Source: JBAZTO01 sp041661865 (GTDB lineage: Bacteria; Planctomycetota; Phycisphaerae; SM23-33). Taken from it: a stretch of DNA of 64,000 nt. Shown one piece after another: positions 35,563 through 47,089 of the stretch (its first letter is position 1; each line of letters starts with the position of its first letter). Made by a program: the position numbers and the translations under genes. The stretch covers positions 1 to 64,000 of the forward strand of contig JBAZTO010000012.1 in NCBI GenBank assembly GCA_041661865.1. Direction: 5' to 3'. The notes under the pieces are model-generated. The model was not told the DNA's origin and did not search any database. It saw only the letters and a program-made list of their open reading frames with translations.

Positions 35563-36201
35563 TCACGCCCGCTGCGGGGTCGGCGGCGAGACGGAAGGCA
35601 CTTTGCCCACGACTCGCGCCGGGACGCCCGCAACGATCGTGTCGGGCGGAACGTCCTTGGTGACCACGGCGCCGGCGGCGACCACGGCACGGGCACCGAC
35701 ATGAGTGCCCTTGAGAACGATGGCATCGGCCCCAATCCAGCAACCCATGCCCAGTATCACCGGAGCGTGAGCGACGTTCGCGACGCCGCTGGCCTTTCGT
35801 GCCTCGAAAGCCACAGGATGGAAGTCGGTATCATAGATCTTTGCATTGGCACCGAGTCCCGCATAATCCTCGATGATGATCTTTTCAGTGCAATATATGA
35901 TTGCGCCGGAGATTCCGACATGGTTCCCGATGATCAGCTCCGCGCCGGGGGAAGCCGCGACCAGGACCGTCGGATGGACGATCCCGGCCAAGTTTTCCTT
36001 CAGCTTGTTGAGGATGGTGACGTCGTGGCCGATCCGTATCACGGCCTGACTGTGCCGGCGACAGATTGGAAACGAGGGAGCGTTGAGTTTACCGGCGATT
36101 TGGACGCCCAGGGCCCGCAAGTAGGCACGAACCACCCGCGAAACGAGTATTCTTCGTCTAGCATTCAACCATCGCGCACAGGATATGAGAAATGTGATCA
36201 T
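35563..36201 (-). CDS. Hexapeptide-repeat O-acetyltransferase
   Basis: Protein of 212 residues with left-handed beta-helix repeats ([52 protein letters not shown]). The segment YDTDFHPV holds the typical catalytic His region of WcaF/CysE-like polysaccharide acetyltransferases. ATG 36201 is preceded by GAAGG at about eleven bases. It probably adds acetyl groups to the polymer. Confidence 0.85.
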   Translation of the reverse strand: MITFLISCARWLNARRRILVSRVVRAYLRALGVQIAGKLNAPSFPICRRHSQAVIRIGHDVTILNKLKENLAGIVHPTVLVAASPGAELIIGNHVGISGAIIYCTEKIIIEDYAGLGANAKIYDTDFHPVAFEARKASGVANVAHAPVILGMGCWIGADAIVLKGTHVGARAVVAAGAVVTKDVPPDTIVAGVPARVVGKVPSVSPPTPQRA

Positions 36202-36253
36202 GGGAACGGGTCGCCTTCTTCTGAATAGCCGTGTCTTGTCAGCGATGACATAT

Positions 36254-37792
36254 CTAGATCCTACGGACCTTCCGGGCAATCCCACCGGCCAACTGGCGGA
36301 AGACGTTCCTGTCATAGGAATCCATGCCCAGCAGGGCGACCAGGGGGAGATAAGCGAGCATAGTTGCGGCCACGGCCAGGAATATCCGGCCCCAGCTTTC
36401 GCCCGGGATGGCTCGCGAGATCAGGTACACGCAAGGGACCATCGTCGCGGCGCACAGCAGGGATCGGCCGTAGCACTTTCCGACGTACTCCAACGGTTTG
36501 AGGTGGAAGACCCGCATGAAATAGGCTGGCATGACGATGGCGTTTCGCACGACCAGAATGACCGCGTAGGCCAGGGAAAAACCCATCAGGCCCATGCCCA
36601 GCCAAACGCTCAGGAGCAGGGCCACGGCAATGTTGGCCACCCCTCCGATGAGGTCGATGATCAGGATCGTGCGAACCCGTCCCATGCCGACGAGCATCTC
36701 CGTCCCGCCTGTGACGGCATGGGATACCATGTCGGCCAGCAGGATGGGGAGCATGAGCGTGGCGGCCTCGTCATAGCCCTTGCCCATCCAGACGTCCATG
36801 AGTTGGTAGCGATAGAAGCACAGAAAGGTCAAGGGGGCGATAGCGGCAAGCAGGCTGTACTTGGTGGCTCGCATGAGCATCATTGACAGGGCTTGCTGGC
36901 CACCCGAGACGTGGGTGCGAGCCGCCGCGGGCGAGATGACCGATACGGCGGCCTTGAGGACATTGCGCAGGGTCAGCGACCAGACCACAGCCAGGCTGAA
37001 CATCGTCACTGCCGCCGGGCCCACGACTTTGTCGATGAGGAAGTAATCGGCTTGAATATACAGCATCACGGCCATGCTGGCCAATGTCACGGCTGAGCCA
37101 AAGGTGAGCATCTTCTTGAGGATTCCCAGATCGACATTGCCCAGCGAAAGCCGGCCGTCGCGGAATAGACACAAAGCCAATACGAATACGATTGCCGTGT
37201 GCAGCGTGACTGAGCCGGAACTGGATGCGGCATAGGCCAGAATACTCCCCGGGAAGGCCAGCAGCAGTCCGTAGACCATGCCAAACCGCAACAGGAATCC
37301 TCCGGTCTGCAACACGGCGTGCAGCACAAATCGTTCCCGGCCGACGAAGGATACGTGGCCGAAAGATAGGGGCATGTTCAGGACGGTGAGAATTCCCATG
37401 ATCAGGATGACGATCTGGACGGTCTGTCGTGACATTTGCGCCGGCCAGGTCACTAGAAGCTCCGGCGCCCAGACAAACAGGGCGACCGCCAGCATCCCGA
37501 TGGCGCCACAGACCACCAGGAAGGCCATGCCCGAACTCATCACGCGACTGAGTTCCTGTGGATCCTTGCGTTCCAAGGCCACCGCGATGAAACGGGACAA
37601 GGCTTGGGGCATGCCGATCTGGAGCAGGGCGACGAAGCCCAGGATGCTACCGATGACAACGACGACGCCGTAACGGTCGTTGCCGAGTTGATGGATCACG
37701 AAGGGCGGCAGAACCAACCCGATGGCCATCAGGACCAACGTCTGGCAGAAAACCGCAGCGCTATTGATGATGAGCCGGTGACTTTCTCGCAT
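36254..37792 (-). CDS. Polysaccharide flippase (Wzx/MATE-like)
   Basis: Integral membrane protein of 512 residues with 12 to 14 hydrophobic segments throughout, a short basic N-terminus ([14 protein letters not shown]) and the RfbX/Wzx pattern [20 protein letters not shown]. It would flip the undecaprenyl-linked repeat unit across the inner membrane. It is adjacent to the polymerase-like gene, as in Wzx/Wzy loci. The start is set at the first Met that gives the complete first helix. Confidence 0.88.
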   Translation of the reverse strand: MRESHRLIINSAAVFCQTLVLMAIGLVLPPFVIHQLGNDRYGVVVVIGSILGFVALLQIGMPQALSRFIAVALERKDPQELSRVMSSGMAFLVVCGAIGMLAVALFVWAPELLVTWPAQMSRQTVQIVILIMGILTVLNMPLSFGHVSFVGRERFVLHAVLQTGGFLLRFGMVYGLLLAFPGSILAYAASSSGSVTLHTAIVFVLALCLFRDGRLSLGNVDLGILKKMLTFGSAVTLASMAVMLYIQADYFLIDKVVGPAAVTMFSLAVVWSLTLRNVLKAAVSVISPAAARTHVSGGQQALSMMLMRATKYSLLAAIAPLTFLCFYRYQLMDVWMGKGYDEAATLMLPILLADMVSHAVTGGTEMLVGMGRVRTILIIDLIGGVANIAVALLLSVWLGMGLMGFSLAYAVILVVRNAIVMPAYFMRVFHLKPLEYVGKCYGRSLLCAATMVPCVYLISRAIPGESWGRIFLAVAATMLAYLPLVALLGMDSYDRNVFRQLAGGIARKVRRI

Positions 37793-37884
37793 TGTCGCTT
37801 CGCGTTTCACCTGTAAGTGTCTGGCCGATCCTAGCACGACGATCGGGCCACTGCCAGCCGAAGTTTGTGAAGTGAAAGCCTCCA

Positions 37885-39318
37885 TCAGCCTGCCGAGGCG
37901 GCATACATCGCGTATTCGGCCTCGCTGACCTCAATGTACTCCGGTTTGGTAAGAATGCCAAGGGCGCCACCAAACAGGGCCCAGTCCCAGTATCCCACGG
38001 GAGTATTGGCTGCATTGGGGTTCAACAGGAAGAAATGCCCATACAGCAAGGGAATGCTGCTGGCCAGCACCGCAAACGCCGCGGCGACACAGACCCGGTT
38101 GGCTGGGTCCGTCAGGGACCGGTAATGTCGTAGTTTCACCATCAGGGCCACCAAGAAGATGAAGTAGGCCATGAGCAGTGGGAAGCCACCGATCTGCCAG
38201 ACGTTGAAGAACTCGGAGTCCACCTGCACGACAAAGACACTTCCGGTACGCCACTCGGTACCCTCCCCCATTCCGAAGAACATCATCATTGGATGGGAGA
38301 CCAGGTTCTGAAATGCCGCCGACATTCCTGTTACATCGCGACTCTTGGCCAGATCCACGACGCTCCCGACCGTCTCCAGCCCGGTGAATCGCATGGAGAC
38401 CCACTCCCTGAATGCGGATGGGAGGGCGACGCTGGCAAGGACGGCCGTGAGGGTTCCCATCAACAGGACAAGGCCGAGGGATTTGAAAAAAGTACCCACT
38501 CTATGGCCTGGCGGCAGGCTGCTTACCGACAGGCTCAGGCTCAGGCAAAGTGCAAACACGCCGATGACCACGCCCTGTCGAGTTCCAACGGCCAGCATGC
38601 CGCCGAAGATGACGATCGTAGAGACGGATGCCAGGAGCAGGCCCAACCGTACCCTGGGCATCAGCATGGTCAAGGCGGCCAGGATTCCGATGCTGTAGGC
38701 GCCAACCGTGCCGCGATAGAGCCCCATGAACCCGCCGCCAAACCCCACCGCTGACGTGTCGGTCCCCTGGATTTCATACCACAAATCCAAGTTGACCTTG
38801 AAGACATATTGGATCAACCCACATGCGGCCACCGCGACGAACGTCAGGCACTGCAGAATGACGAAGCGATCAGGATGCTGCTCCAACTGCATCTTCATCA
38901 TCATGGAGCGAAACACGATCAAGTAGCCGATAAGTCGCATGGTATTGAGCGCGATGAATTTTATCTCTCGAGGAACGTCGGAGTAGAACAGGTAACCCAT
39001 GAGCGTGGAGAAGATGGGCAAGAAGACGAGAATCGCCGATGCCATCATCGTGAGAAAGCCCGGCGGCCGGCCGCAATCTAGACGCCACTTGAGAGAGCCC
39101 GCCGCCCACATTAGTAAGAACACCAAGGCCACTAGGTCGGCCGAGAATACCAGTCCGGCAGTACCCGGGCTGACTTTGAAAAGGGGGACCGGCAGAGTCA
39201 ATACCACGGCAAGGCAAGCGCTCCGCCAGCGCAACCCAAGAAAAAGGCGACCGATAGGAACCATCACCACGCAGATGAGTGTTTGCAGCAACAGGACTCT
39301 TATCCACAGCGGACTCAT
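37885..39318 (-). CDS. O-antigen ligase/polymerase-like membrane protein (Wzy)
   Basis: Protein of 477 residues with about 11 membrane segments and a large loop between late helices (RFTGLETVGSVVDLAKSRDV to QVDSEFFNVW), the topology of Wzy and WaaL. GTRQGVVIG, preceding that loop, carries the conserved Arg. It would polymerise or ligate the polysaccharide at the periplasmic face. Sequence conservation in this family is low, so polymerase versus ligase is undecided. Confidence 0.75.
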   Translation of the reverse strand: MSPLWIRVLLLQTLICVVMVPIGRLFLGLRWRSACLAVVLTLPVPLFKVSPGTAGLVFSADLVALVFLLMWAAGSLKWRLDCGRPPGFLTMMASAILVFLPIFSTLMGYLFYSDVPREIKFIALNTMRLIGYLIVFRSMMMKMQLEQHPDRFVILQCLTFVAVAACGLIQYVFKVNLDLWYEIQGTDTSAVGFGGGFMGLYRGTVGAYSIGILAALTMLMPRVRLGLLLASVSTIVIFGGMLAVGTRQGVVIGVFALCLSLSLSVSSLPPGHRVGTFFKSLGLVLLMGTLTAVLASVALPSAFREWVSMRFTGLETVGSVVDLAKSRDVTGMSAAFQNLVSHPMMMFFGMGEGTEWRTGSVFVVQVDSEFFNVWQIGGFPLLMAYFIFLVALMVKLRHYRSLTDPANRVCVAAAFAVLASSIPLLYGHFFLLNPNAANTPVGYWDWALFGGALGILTKPEYIEVSEAEYAMYAASAG

Positions 39319-39344
39319 GCTTGCTTGGCCCCGTTACTCATGGA

Positions 39345-40244
39345 TCAGGCCTTTCTCGCCCGAATCACCCCGCGACGCAGATACGGCTCACGGTATTGCA
39401 GGTAATAACCCGGGGAGTAGGCTATCTCAAAGCCCAGGGTGGTCAGCAGACTGGACAGTTGGGCTTGGTCGCCGCTCTTGTGGTAGCAGCAGATGGAAAC
39501 TCGCACAGGGCGGCTCTTACGCAATATTTCCCGTGCGCCTTGGAGCACGTCCGTCTCGCCGCCTTCCACGTCGGCCTGGAGATAATTCACGACTTGTTCT
39601 TTGTTCGCGAGATATCGGTCCAGCGATGTCCATCCGTCGCCGTCCTTATTGCCCAGGAACAGGGGAACGATGTTCACCTTGTCTTTCCAGGACGCCAGAG
39701 TCAAGCCCAGTGGCTCTATCCATCGCTTGTCGGGCTCGAAGAGATACACCCTTGCCACTCGTTCAATAATGCTCAGGCAGAATATACCGTCCGAAGCTCC
39801 GGCCAGGACCGCCACATCTCCCTTGTCGACATTGAACATGTCGGACAGGTAAGCGTGCGGCGACTCCGGGTGTGCCTCGCAACAGGCGGTGGCGACGGCA
39901 GCTTGCACCTGTGCGTCCGAGAAGTCGGCCGGGAAGTAAACCCTATTCTTTCCGATGATAACAGAAGGGAAAGGACACCCCCCGTCACGGCGTACAGAGA
40001 AGTCAGTCGGTCGGGCAAAATCTGCGGCCGCGCTGAGCGGGCGGGTGCCCGGCTCGAGATCCAACGCGGGGTGGCTCTCGATGTACTCCACGATCTTGCG
40101 GATTTCAGGATCTTCCGTATTCCTGTAGTACGACAGGACTAGTCCGCGAAGACGCCTCTTCTGAAGTTTGACCAGCATTGGGCGGATGGCTCGCACTCCC
40201 GGCAGGCTGGTGACGGCGTTCACTAGATTCATTAAGGTGCGCAT
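39345..40244 (-). CDS. FkbM-family methyltransferase
   Basis: Protein of 299 residues. VAVLAGASDGIFCLSI is the SAM-binding motif I region, VYLFEPDKRWIEP follows, and YLQADVEGGETDVLQGA is the FkbM hallmark (DVEG). These enzymes O-methylate sugars at the expense of S-adenosylmethionine. The gene lies in the polysaccharide operon between fcl and the polymerase, suggesting capping or decoration of the polymer. ATG 40244 is the first start followed by family-like sequence. Confidence 0.85.
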   Translation of the reverse strand: MRTLMNLVNAVTSLPGVRAIRPMLVKLQKRRLRGLVLSYYRNTEDPEIRKIVEYIESHPALDLEPGTRPLSAAADFARPTDFSVRRDGGCPFPSVIIGKNRVYFPADFSDAQVQAAVATACCEAHPESPHAYLSDMFNVDKGDVAVLAGASDGIFCLSIIERVARVYLFEPDKRWIEPLGLTLASWKDKVNIVPLFLGNKDGDGWTSLDRYLANKEQVVNYLQADVEGGETDVLQGAREILRKSRPVRVSICCYHKSGDQAQLSSLLTTLGFEIAYSPGYYLQYREPYLRRGVIRARKA

Positions 40245-40318
40245 GACTTGTCCAATTTGCTGTGTCGAATGGAGAGAGTCTCTCTCCACCATGCTGGCTG
40301 GCAGATCCACCGACCTTG

Positions 40319-41263
40319 TCAACCGTCCCTGTGCGTCCGCCACCACTCAATCGTCCGCCGCAGGCCTTCGTCGAAGCCCATCGCCGCGCGGAAGCCAAAG
40401 AGTTTCTCGGCACGCCGTGTGTCCAGCGACCGCCTCGGCTGGCCGTCGGGCTGGGCAGTGTCCCAGACGATCTTGCCGGTGTAGCCGACCAGGCGGCGAA
40501 TCTTCTCCACCAGGTCGCCGATGGTGATCTCGAAGCCCGCTCCAAGATTTACGGGCTCCGGCCCGTCATAGTTCGCCGTGGCCAGGACCAGCCCGCGAGC
40601 ACAGTCCTCGACGTACAGGAATTCCCGGCTGGCTTTGCCCGTGCCCCAGACGACCACCTCGGCCTCGCCCTTATCCTGGGCGTGGACGAATTTGCGGATC
40701 AAGGCCGGGATGACGTGGCTGGAACGCGGGTCGAAGTTGTCGCCCGGCCCGTATAAGTTCACCGGCAGCAGGTAGATGCCATCCAGCCCGTACTGCTGGC
40801 GATAGGCTTGGAGCATCACCAGCAGGGCCTTCTTGGCGATGCCGTAGGGGGCGTTGGTCTCCTCGGGGTAACCGCTCCAGAGGTCTTCTTCCTTGAACGG
40901 CACGGGCGTGAACTTGGGATACGCACAGATCGTGCCGACCTGAACAAACTTCTTGAGGCCGACCTGGTGGGCCTGTTCGATCAGGTGCAGCCCCATGGCC
41001 ATGTTGGCGTAGAAAAACCGGCCGGGGTTCTCGCGGTTGGCGCCGATGCCGCCGACCTCCGCCGCCAGGTGCATCACGACCGTCGGCTTCATCGTCGCGT
41101 ACATCCGCTGGACGTCGGCCTCGCGCGTCAGGTCGTAATCCTCGATCCGTGGGACCAGGATGCTATCCTTGCTCACGCCGGCGCGGGCCAACTCCGCCTG
41201 GATATTGCGCCCCAGGAAGCCCGCCCCGCCGGTCACCACGATACGTTCTTTGCTCAGGTCCAT
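40319..41263 (-). CDS. fcl: GDP-L-fucose synthase
   Basis: NADPH-dependent epimerase/reductase of 314 residues. [13 protein letters not shown] is the dinucleotide site. [14 protein letters not shown] and the catalytic YGIAKK triad region are diagnostic of GDP-fucose synthase, as is [12 protein letters not shown]. It converts the 4-keto-6-deoxy-mannose product of gmd to GDP-L-fucose. It lies directly downstream of gmd, separated by a repeat element. Confidence 0.95.
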   Translation of the reverse strand: MDLSKERIVVTGGAGFLGRNIQAELARAGVSKDSILVPRIEDYDLTREADVQRMYATMKPTVVMHLAAEVGGIGANRENPGRFFYANMAMGLHLIEQAHQVGLKKFVQVGTICAYPKFTPVPFKEEDLWSGYPEETNAPYGIAKKALLVMLQAYRQQYGLDGIYLLPVNLYGPGDNFDPRSSHVIPALIRKFVHAQDKGEAEVVVWGTGKASREFLYVEDCARGLVLATANYDGPEPVNLGAGFEITIGDLVEKIRRLVGYTGKIVWDTAQPDGQPRRSLDTRRAEKLFGFRAAMGFDEGLRRTIEWWRTHRDG

Positions 41264-41320
41264 AGTTCAGTTCCAAGAAAACCGAATCCCGGAATGGAAA
41301 CTCCGAAAAACACACAACTC

Positions 41321-41395
41321 CACACAGAGATCACAGAGCAGAGACTTCCTGGTTTCAGCAACATCTTCTCTCTGTTTCTCTGCGGCTCTGTGTCG
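41321..41395. repeat. Imperfect CACAGAG/CTCTGTG inverted repeat
   Basis: The left arm (41321-41344, CACACAGAGATCACAGAG...) is partly complementary to the right arm (41369-41395, CTCTGTTTCTCTGCGGCTCT...). The same repeat family occurs at 55631-55741. It occupies the gap between fcl and gmd without disturbing either frame. Confidence 0.7.
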
Positions 41396-41399
41396 CTTT

Positions 41400-42425
<1,026 letters not shown>

Positions 42426-42626
42426 GTACCGACTCCTGTTAAGCGAATAAAGGACTGTGCTTATATCGGCCATGCAGGGTGGGCACTACAAGTAATCTGC
42501 CGCCCCGGCCGACCCTCCGATCAGGCGGACAGCCGTTGGCGGGGAAGTACGCTCTCTTTCTTGAAACATGGCTTGCACTTGGCGTCGCACGAAGGCTTCT
42601 CGTGGAGACGAAAGGACAGAAAAACA

Positions 42627-42831
42627 ATGCCTGAAGAGCCAAGACAAGTGCGATGTGCGGGATTGGGCACGGACGGTCAGACGGTGGACCTCCGCGTGCC
42701 AATGGAGTTCAAGGTACGCGGCGGGCGGAAGGAGATCATGCTTCCGCCACAGCGAACAACCACGTGCCTTCCGTGTCTAGCCGCATTTGAAAATCGTGAT
42801 GAGCGATGGCGAGACCTTGTCCGTCGTGCGA
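42627..42831 (+). pseudogene. Possible decayed recombinase-associated short gene
   Basis: A + strand frame from ATG 42627 with AAAGGACAG just upstream reads MPEEPRQVRC, then VDLRVPMEFKVRGGRKEIM. The latter resembles a segment (PMEF-RGGRK) that I associate with short ORFs near site-specific recombinases. It then runs without a stop into the antisense of gdhA, so the end is missing. The core contains a hairpin, GGCGGAAG/CTTCCGCC (42724-42731, 42741-42748). The rest of the 42426-42831 gap shows nothing else except the gmd promoter region. Recognition is weak. Confidence 0.3.
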
Positions 42832-44172
42832 TCAGACAACCCCCTGGGCGAGCATCGCCCGCGCGACGGTCAGGAAGCCGGCAATATTGGCCCCGGCCGT
42901 CAGATCCTGCGAGGCGCCATAGGCCTCCGCGGCGGCCAGACAGCGATCGTAGACGGCGCTCATGATCCGATTGAGCCTCGCATCGACCTCTTCAAAGGTC
43001 CAAGTCAGCCGCGTGGCGTTCTGGCTCATCTCCAGGGCACTGATGGCGACGCCTCCGGAATTGGCGGCCTTGGAGGGCGCGAAGGCCACGCCCGCGTCCT
43101 TGAAGACGCGGATGGCGCCCTCGGTGGAAGGCTTGTTGGCGCCCTCGGCCACCACGCGGCAGCCGTGGGCCACCAGCGTTCGGGCCGCCGCCTCGTCAAG
43201 TTCGCCTTCGGTCGCACAGGGCATCGCCACATCACAGGGTACTTTCCAGATGCCCTCGGATCCCTCGTGATAGGCGGCGGTGCCGTGTCCGGCGACGTAA
43301 TCGTGAATGCGCCCCTGCCGGGCGCGCTTGATTTCCTTGACGCCGTCCAGGTCGATCCCGCCGGCATCGACAACGTAGCCGTCGCTGTCAGACATCGCCA
43401 CCACGACCGCCCCCAACTGCTGAGCCTTCTCAGCCGCGTGAATCGCGACGTTTCCGCTGCCCGACACGAGTACGCGCTTACCTTTCCAGTCGGTGTGGTG
43501 GGCGGCCAGCATGCAGGAGACGAAGTAGACCAGGCCGTAGCCGGTGGCCTCGGCGCGGACCGGCGAGCCGCCGTAGTCCAGGCCCTTATTCGTCAGCACG
43601 CCGGTGAATGTGTTGGTCAACTTCTTGTACTGGCCGAAGAGGTATCCGATCTCACGCATGCTCACGCCGATATCGCCGGCCGGAATGTCAGTGTCGGGCC
43701 CGACGTGACGGAACAGTTCATTCATGAAGCCCTGACAGAATCGCATGACCTCCATGTCGCTCTTGCCCTTGGGGTCAAAGTCGCTGCCGCCCTTGCCGCC
43801 CCCCAACTGCATGCCCGTCAGGGCGCCCTTGAACACCTGCTCAAAGGCCAGAAACTTCACGGTGTCCAGATCCACCGTGGGATGAAACCGCAGCCCACCC
43901 TTGTAGGGCCCCACCGCGCTGTTGAATCCGATGCGGAATCCGCGATTGACCTGGATTTCCCCGTGGTCATCCACCCACGGCAGACGAAAAATGATCTGCC
44001 GTTCAGGCTCGACGACACGCTCAGCGATCTTGGCCTTGGCGAACTCGGGATGCTTGCCGATGACCGGCTCAATGGACTGCAAAACCTGCTGCACCGCCGA
44101 GTGGAACTGAGTCTCGGTGGGATTCCGGGCTACCACGTCCTCCATCACCTTATCCACGAAGTAGCTTCCCAT
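42832..44172 (-). CDS. gdhA: NADP-type glutamate dehydrogenase
   Basis: Hexameric-type GDH of 446 residues, standard length. The substrate site reads YKGGLRFHP and LGGGKGGSDFDPKG, with the catalytic lysine in the latter. VSGSGNVAIHAAEK followed by SDSDG fits NADP preference. It interconverts 2-oxoglutarate plus ammonia and glutamate. AAAGGAG precedes the ATG. It is the last gene of the minus-strand redox operon, 40 bases after the FloxA-like gene, so its NADPH could be supplied by that complex. Confidence 0.95.
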   Translation of the reverse strand: MGSYFVDKVMEDVVARNPTETQFHSAVQQVLQSIEPVIGKHPEFAKAKIAERVVEPERQIIFRLPWVDDHGEIQVNRGFRIGFNSAVGPYKGGLRFHPTVDLDTVKFLAFEQVFKGALTGMQLGGGKGGSDFDPKGKSDMEVMRFCQGFMNELFRHVGPDTDIPAGDIGVSMREIGYLFGQYKKLTNTFTGVLTNKGLDYGGSPVRAEATGYGLVYFVSCMLAAHHTDWKGKRVLVSGSGNVAIHAAEKAQQLGAVVVAMSDSDGYVVDAGGIDLDGVKEIKRARQGRIHDYVAGHGTAAYHEGSEGIWKVPCDVAMPCATEGELDEAAARTLVAHGCRVVAEGANKPSTEGAIRVFKDAGVAFAPSKAANSGGVAISALEMSQNATRLTWTFEEVDARLNRIMSAVYDRCLAAAEAYGASQDLTAGANIAGFLTVARAMLAQGVV

Positions 44173-44212
44173 TTGACGACGCTCCTTTCCATTCTGGCCA
44201 GGGGGCGCGGGC

Positions 44213-45076
44213 CTAGAACTGGCCTCCCGTCAACTCCTGGATCTGCTTGAAAGAAAAGACCGGGCCGTCCCGGCAGACGTACTTGCCGCCGATGTCGCAA
44301 CGGCCACACTTGCCGATGCCGCAGCTCATGCGACGCTCCAGCGACGTAAAGATCGTTTCCGGGACAAAGCCCGTGTCCAACAGCGGCTTGATGGTGAACT
44401 TCAGCATGATCGGCGGACCACAGACCAGCGCAACGGCGTTAGCGGAACTGGGCTTGACCTCCCCCAACACCGTCGGCACAAAGCCCTCGCGTCCGGTCCA
44501 GCCGGCTTCGCCCTTATCGACCGTCACATGCATGTCGATCCCGTCAACATCCTGCCAGGCCTTCAACTCATCCTTGTAGAGCAACTCGCCGGGGCTGCGC
44601 GCCCCGTAGATCGTCGTGATGCTCCCAAATCGCGATCGATTCCGACCGTCGAGCATGTAGCGGATCGTCGAGCGGAGCGTTGTGAAGGCGAAGCCGCCGC
44701 TGACGATCACGACGTTCCTGCCCTCCATCGCGGCCAGGGGATAGCTGTTTCCATAAGGCCCGCGCAGGCCCAGGCGCTCGCCTTCCTCCATCGCGTGCAG
44801 GGCGGTACTGACCACGCCCGTCGAGTAGCGTTTGACGGTGAACTCGACATAATCGGCATCCAGCGGGGAAGACGCAATCCCGATGGGGCTCTCCCCCGCG
44901 CCGCCGACCGACAGCATGGCGAACTGTCCGCAGTCGAACTTGAAGGCCTCGCGGTCAGCCCGACTACAGAAAGCCAGGCGGAAAGTCTTGAGATCCCTGG
45001 CGGCGTTCTCGACGGTGATCTTCTCGATCGTGACCGGCTTGGCCAGGTAAGGGTTTGCTGAAGCGCACATGCTCAT
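44213..45076 (-). CDS. FAD/NAD(P)-binding electron-transfer subunit (FloxA/HydG-like)
   Basis: Ferredoxin-NADP reductase family protein of 287 residues. An N-terminal FAD barrel (FTVKRYSTGVVST) is followed by an NAD(P) domain (VVIVSGGFAFTTLRS and ALVCGPPIM). A C-terminal 2Fe-2S motif reads CGIGKCGRCDIGGKYVC. This is the architecture of sulfhydrogenase gamma, anaerobic sulfite reductase B and FloxA. FloxA would exchange electrons between NAD(P)H and the iron-sulfur partners encoded upstream. The ATG overlaps the stop of the FloxB-like gene. Confidence 0.87.
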   Translation of the reverse strand: MSMCASANPYLAKPVTIEKITVENAARDLKTFRLAFCSRADREAFKFDCGQFAMLSVGGAGESPIGIASSPLDADYVEFTVKRYSTGVVSTALHAMEEGERLGLRGPYGNSYPLAAMEGRNVVIVSGGFAFTTLRSTIRYMLDGRNRSRFGSITTIYGARSPGELLYKDELKAWQDVDGIDMHVTVDKGEAGWTGREGFVPTVLGEVKPSSANAVALVCGPPIMLKFTIKPLLDTGFVPETIFTSLERRMSCGIGKCGRCDIGGKYVCRDGPVFSFKQIQELTGGQF

Positions 45077-46080
45077 TTAGATACCTCTGTCAGCGTTTCC
45101 CGAATATCCAGGTTGGCCGGACAACTACGAATGCATCGGCCACAGCCGACGCAGAAGATCTCGCCAAAGCTCTCGGCCGTATAGCAGAACTTGTGCATCA
45201 TGCGGTGACGCATCCGCATTCCCTGTCGCGTCCGTGGATTGTGGCCCGATGCCTCCAGCGTGAAGGCTGGGAACGCACAGGCGTCCTGCGCCCGGACTCG
45301 CCGGTTCTGCCCGCCCACTTGCTCGTCGTAGAGCCCGAAGCAGTGGCAGGTCGGACACAAAAAGGTGCATACACCGCACCCCAGGCATCGCGCCGTCAAC
45401 TCATCCCACGCGGCCGCGTCGAAACGGGCCCGCAGCTTCGCGGTCGCCTGGTCGATGCTGACGCGCGCCATCTTCGCATCGGCCGCGGCCACTTGGGCCT
45501 GGCGGGAACTGACCTGCTCGGCGCTGGGTTTATCCAGCAGTTTGCCGTACTCGGCCATGAAGGCTTCGCCGGTGGCGGTGACCGACTCCAGAAGCAGCAC
45601 GTCGCCGATGTCCACAGCCAGGATGTCCGCGCCGGCCTTGCCGGCGGGCGAACCCTTGATCGACGTGCAGAAGCACGTCGGAGCCGGCTGGCGGCAGGCG
45701 AGGGAGATAATCACCGCGTTGTCTCGCCGACTGCGATAATAGGGATCGGCGTACTTCTCGTCGAGGAAGACCTTGTCGAGGTACACCAGCGATAGTACAT
45801 CGCACGGCCGGATGCCGAAAAGCACCACGCGGCCCTCCGGCAGCGGCGTCGCCGTCATACCGTCGCTGCCGTGCGTGGCGATGACCTCGCTGCGGGGGAA
45901 GAACATCCGCTTGGGCGGCAGTATGAAATTGACATAGTCCAGGGCCAGCATGTCGCCGGCCGACACCTGGGTCAGGCATACGCCATCGCCCTTGTCGACG
46001 GGGCCCAGGAACCTGCCGGTGCGGCTCACGGCGGCGATGAGCTTGCCCAGGTGTTCTTTGCTGATTACTCCCAAGGCCAT
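45073..46080 (-). CDS. 4Fe-4S electron carrier (FloxB/AsrA/HydB-like)
   Basis: Protein of 335 residues. The N-terminal domain (GPVDKGDGVCLTQV, FGIRPCDVLSLVYLDKVF) is typical of AsrA and sulfhydrogenase beta subunits. It ends with two 4Fe-4S motifs, CLGCGVCTFLCPTCHC and CVGCGRCIRSCPANLD. It would pass electrons between the FAD subunit and Hdr. ATG 46080 has AGAGGA upstream; longer frames upstream are antisense-like. It sits 10 bases after the FloxC-like gene. Confidence 0.85.
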   Translation of the reverse strand: MALGVISKEHLGKLIAAVSRTGRFLGPVDKGDGVCLTQVSAGDMLALDYVNFILPPKRMFFPRSEVIATHGSDGMTATPLPEGRVVLFGIRPCDVLSLVYLDKVFLDEKYADPYYRSRRDNAVIISLACRQPAPTCFCTSIKGSPAGKAGADILAVDIGDVLLLESVTATGEAFMAEYGKLLDKPSAEQVSSRQAQVAAADAKMARVSIDQATAKLRARFDAAAWDELTARCLGCGVCTFLCPTCHCFGLYDEQVGGQNRRVRAQDACAFPAFTLEASGHNPRTRQGMRMRHRMMHKFCYTAESFGEIFCVGCGRCIRSCPANLDIRETLTEVSK

Positions 46081-46090
46081 GTTGATCCTC

Positions 46091-47083
46091 TTACGGATGG
46101 GTGATGAAACTCTCGCTGTCGTCGGACTGGAAGGCGCACAACGGGGGCATGTCGTCCAACGACGCGCCCGGCACGTAGCCGAACAACTCTTCGACGTCCT
46201 TGACCAGTTTCTGCGTGAACAGCCGCAGGTCGATGTGCATCGGACAGGCCCGCACGCACGCGTCGCACTCCACGCATCGCCCGGCCTGGTGAAACATCCG
46301 CCCGATGTGGAACAGCAGCAGGTCGGACGGATCGTCGCCCGCTCCGGCCCAGTTGGGCTTGGATTGCTCGATGAAGCAGGACTTGCAGTAGCAGTTGGGG
46401 CAGGCCTGACGGCAGGCATAGCAGCGGATGCACTTGGCGATTTCTTTGAGGAACAGTTCCCACCGCTGCGCGGGGGCCATCGCCTCGAACTCTCTGGCCC
46501 GCGCGAATCGCTCGGCGGCCGGGGCCTGCGAGGGGCCCTCGACCTTCACGTCGGCAATTGCGGGCGCCGGATGGAGACACCCCAGGCATGCCTCGGCGAC
46601 GACCTGGTCGCGTTGCAGCGTGCGTGTCCGGCCCGACACGGTAGTCACCTCGAAGGCCCCGTCGGCGCCGGCGTGGCAGTCGGTCACGGCTTCTCCGGCC
46701 GCCGCATCCGCCTTACGCGGATCGACCATGCCCTGGCAAGGCATGGCGATGATCACCACGCTGCCCCGCGGCACCTGGTGTTCCTTGATCAGGCCGATGA
46801 TCGACCGCGCGTCGCATCCCTTGGCCGCAACGGCAATCTTCGGCGGCGACCACTGGCCGCGAACAGAGGCAGGTTTCTCGAACAGTCGCGGCAGGTACGC
46901 CGCCAGGTTGTTGGTGCAGAAGCGGTTCCACACCAGCGTGTCGGCTACCGAGGCATCCCGCACAAAGTGCGGCCGCGTCCGCAGCGGCAGCGAGCCGTTC
47001 TGGAATCCCACGACCGTCTCGACCTTGCCGGATTCCAACAGGTCTTTTGCCGCTTTTCTGAGCTTGGTTTCCATGTCATGCAT
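46091..47083 (-). CDS. Iron-sulfur protein with F420-hydrogenase-beta-like N-terminus (FloxC-like)
   Basis: Protein of 330 residues. The N-terminal half includes VAAKGCDARSIIGLIKEHQ, and VVIIAMPCQGM follows, reminiscent of FrhB-like proteins. The C-terminal half has two cluster motifs, CIRCYACRQACPNCYC and CVECDACVRACPMHID. The FloxABCD-HdrABC complexes of sulfate reducers contain such a subunit. The start could also be Met4 (ATG 47074). It starts six bases after the MvhD gene stops. Confidence 0.75.
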   Translation of the reverse strand: MHDMETKLRKAAKDLLESGKVETVVGFQNGSLPLRTRPHFVRDASVADTLVWNRFCTNNLAAYLPRLFEKPASVRGQWSPPKIAVAAKGCDARSIIGLIKEHQVPRGSVVIIAMPCQGMVDPRKADAAAGEAVTDCHAGADGAFEVTTVSGRTRTLQRDQVVAEACLGCLHPAPAIADVKVEGPSQAPAAERFARAREFEAMAPAQRWELFLKEIAKCIRCYACRQACPNCYCKSCFIEQSKPNWAGAGDDPSDLLLFHIGRMFHQAGRCVECDACVRACPMHIDLRLFTQKLVKDVEELFGYVPGASLDDMPPLCAFQSDDSESFITHP

Positions 47084-47089
47084 GGCGAA

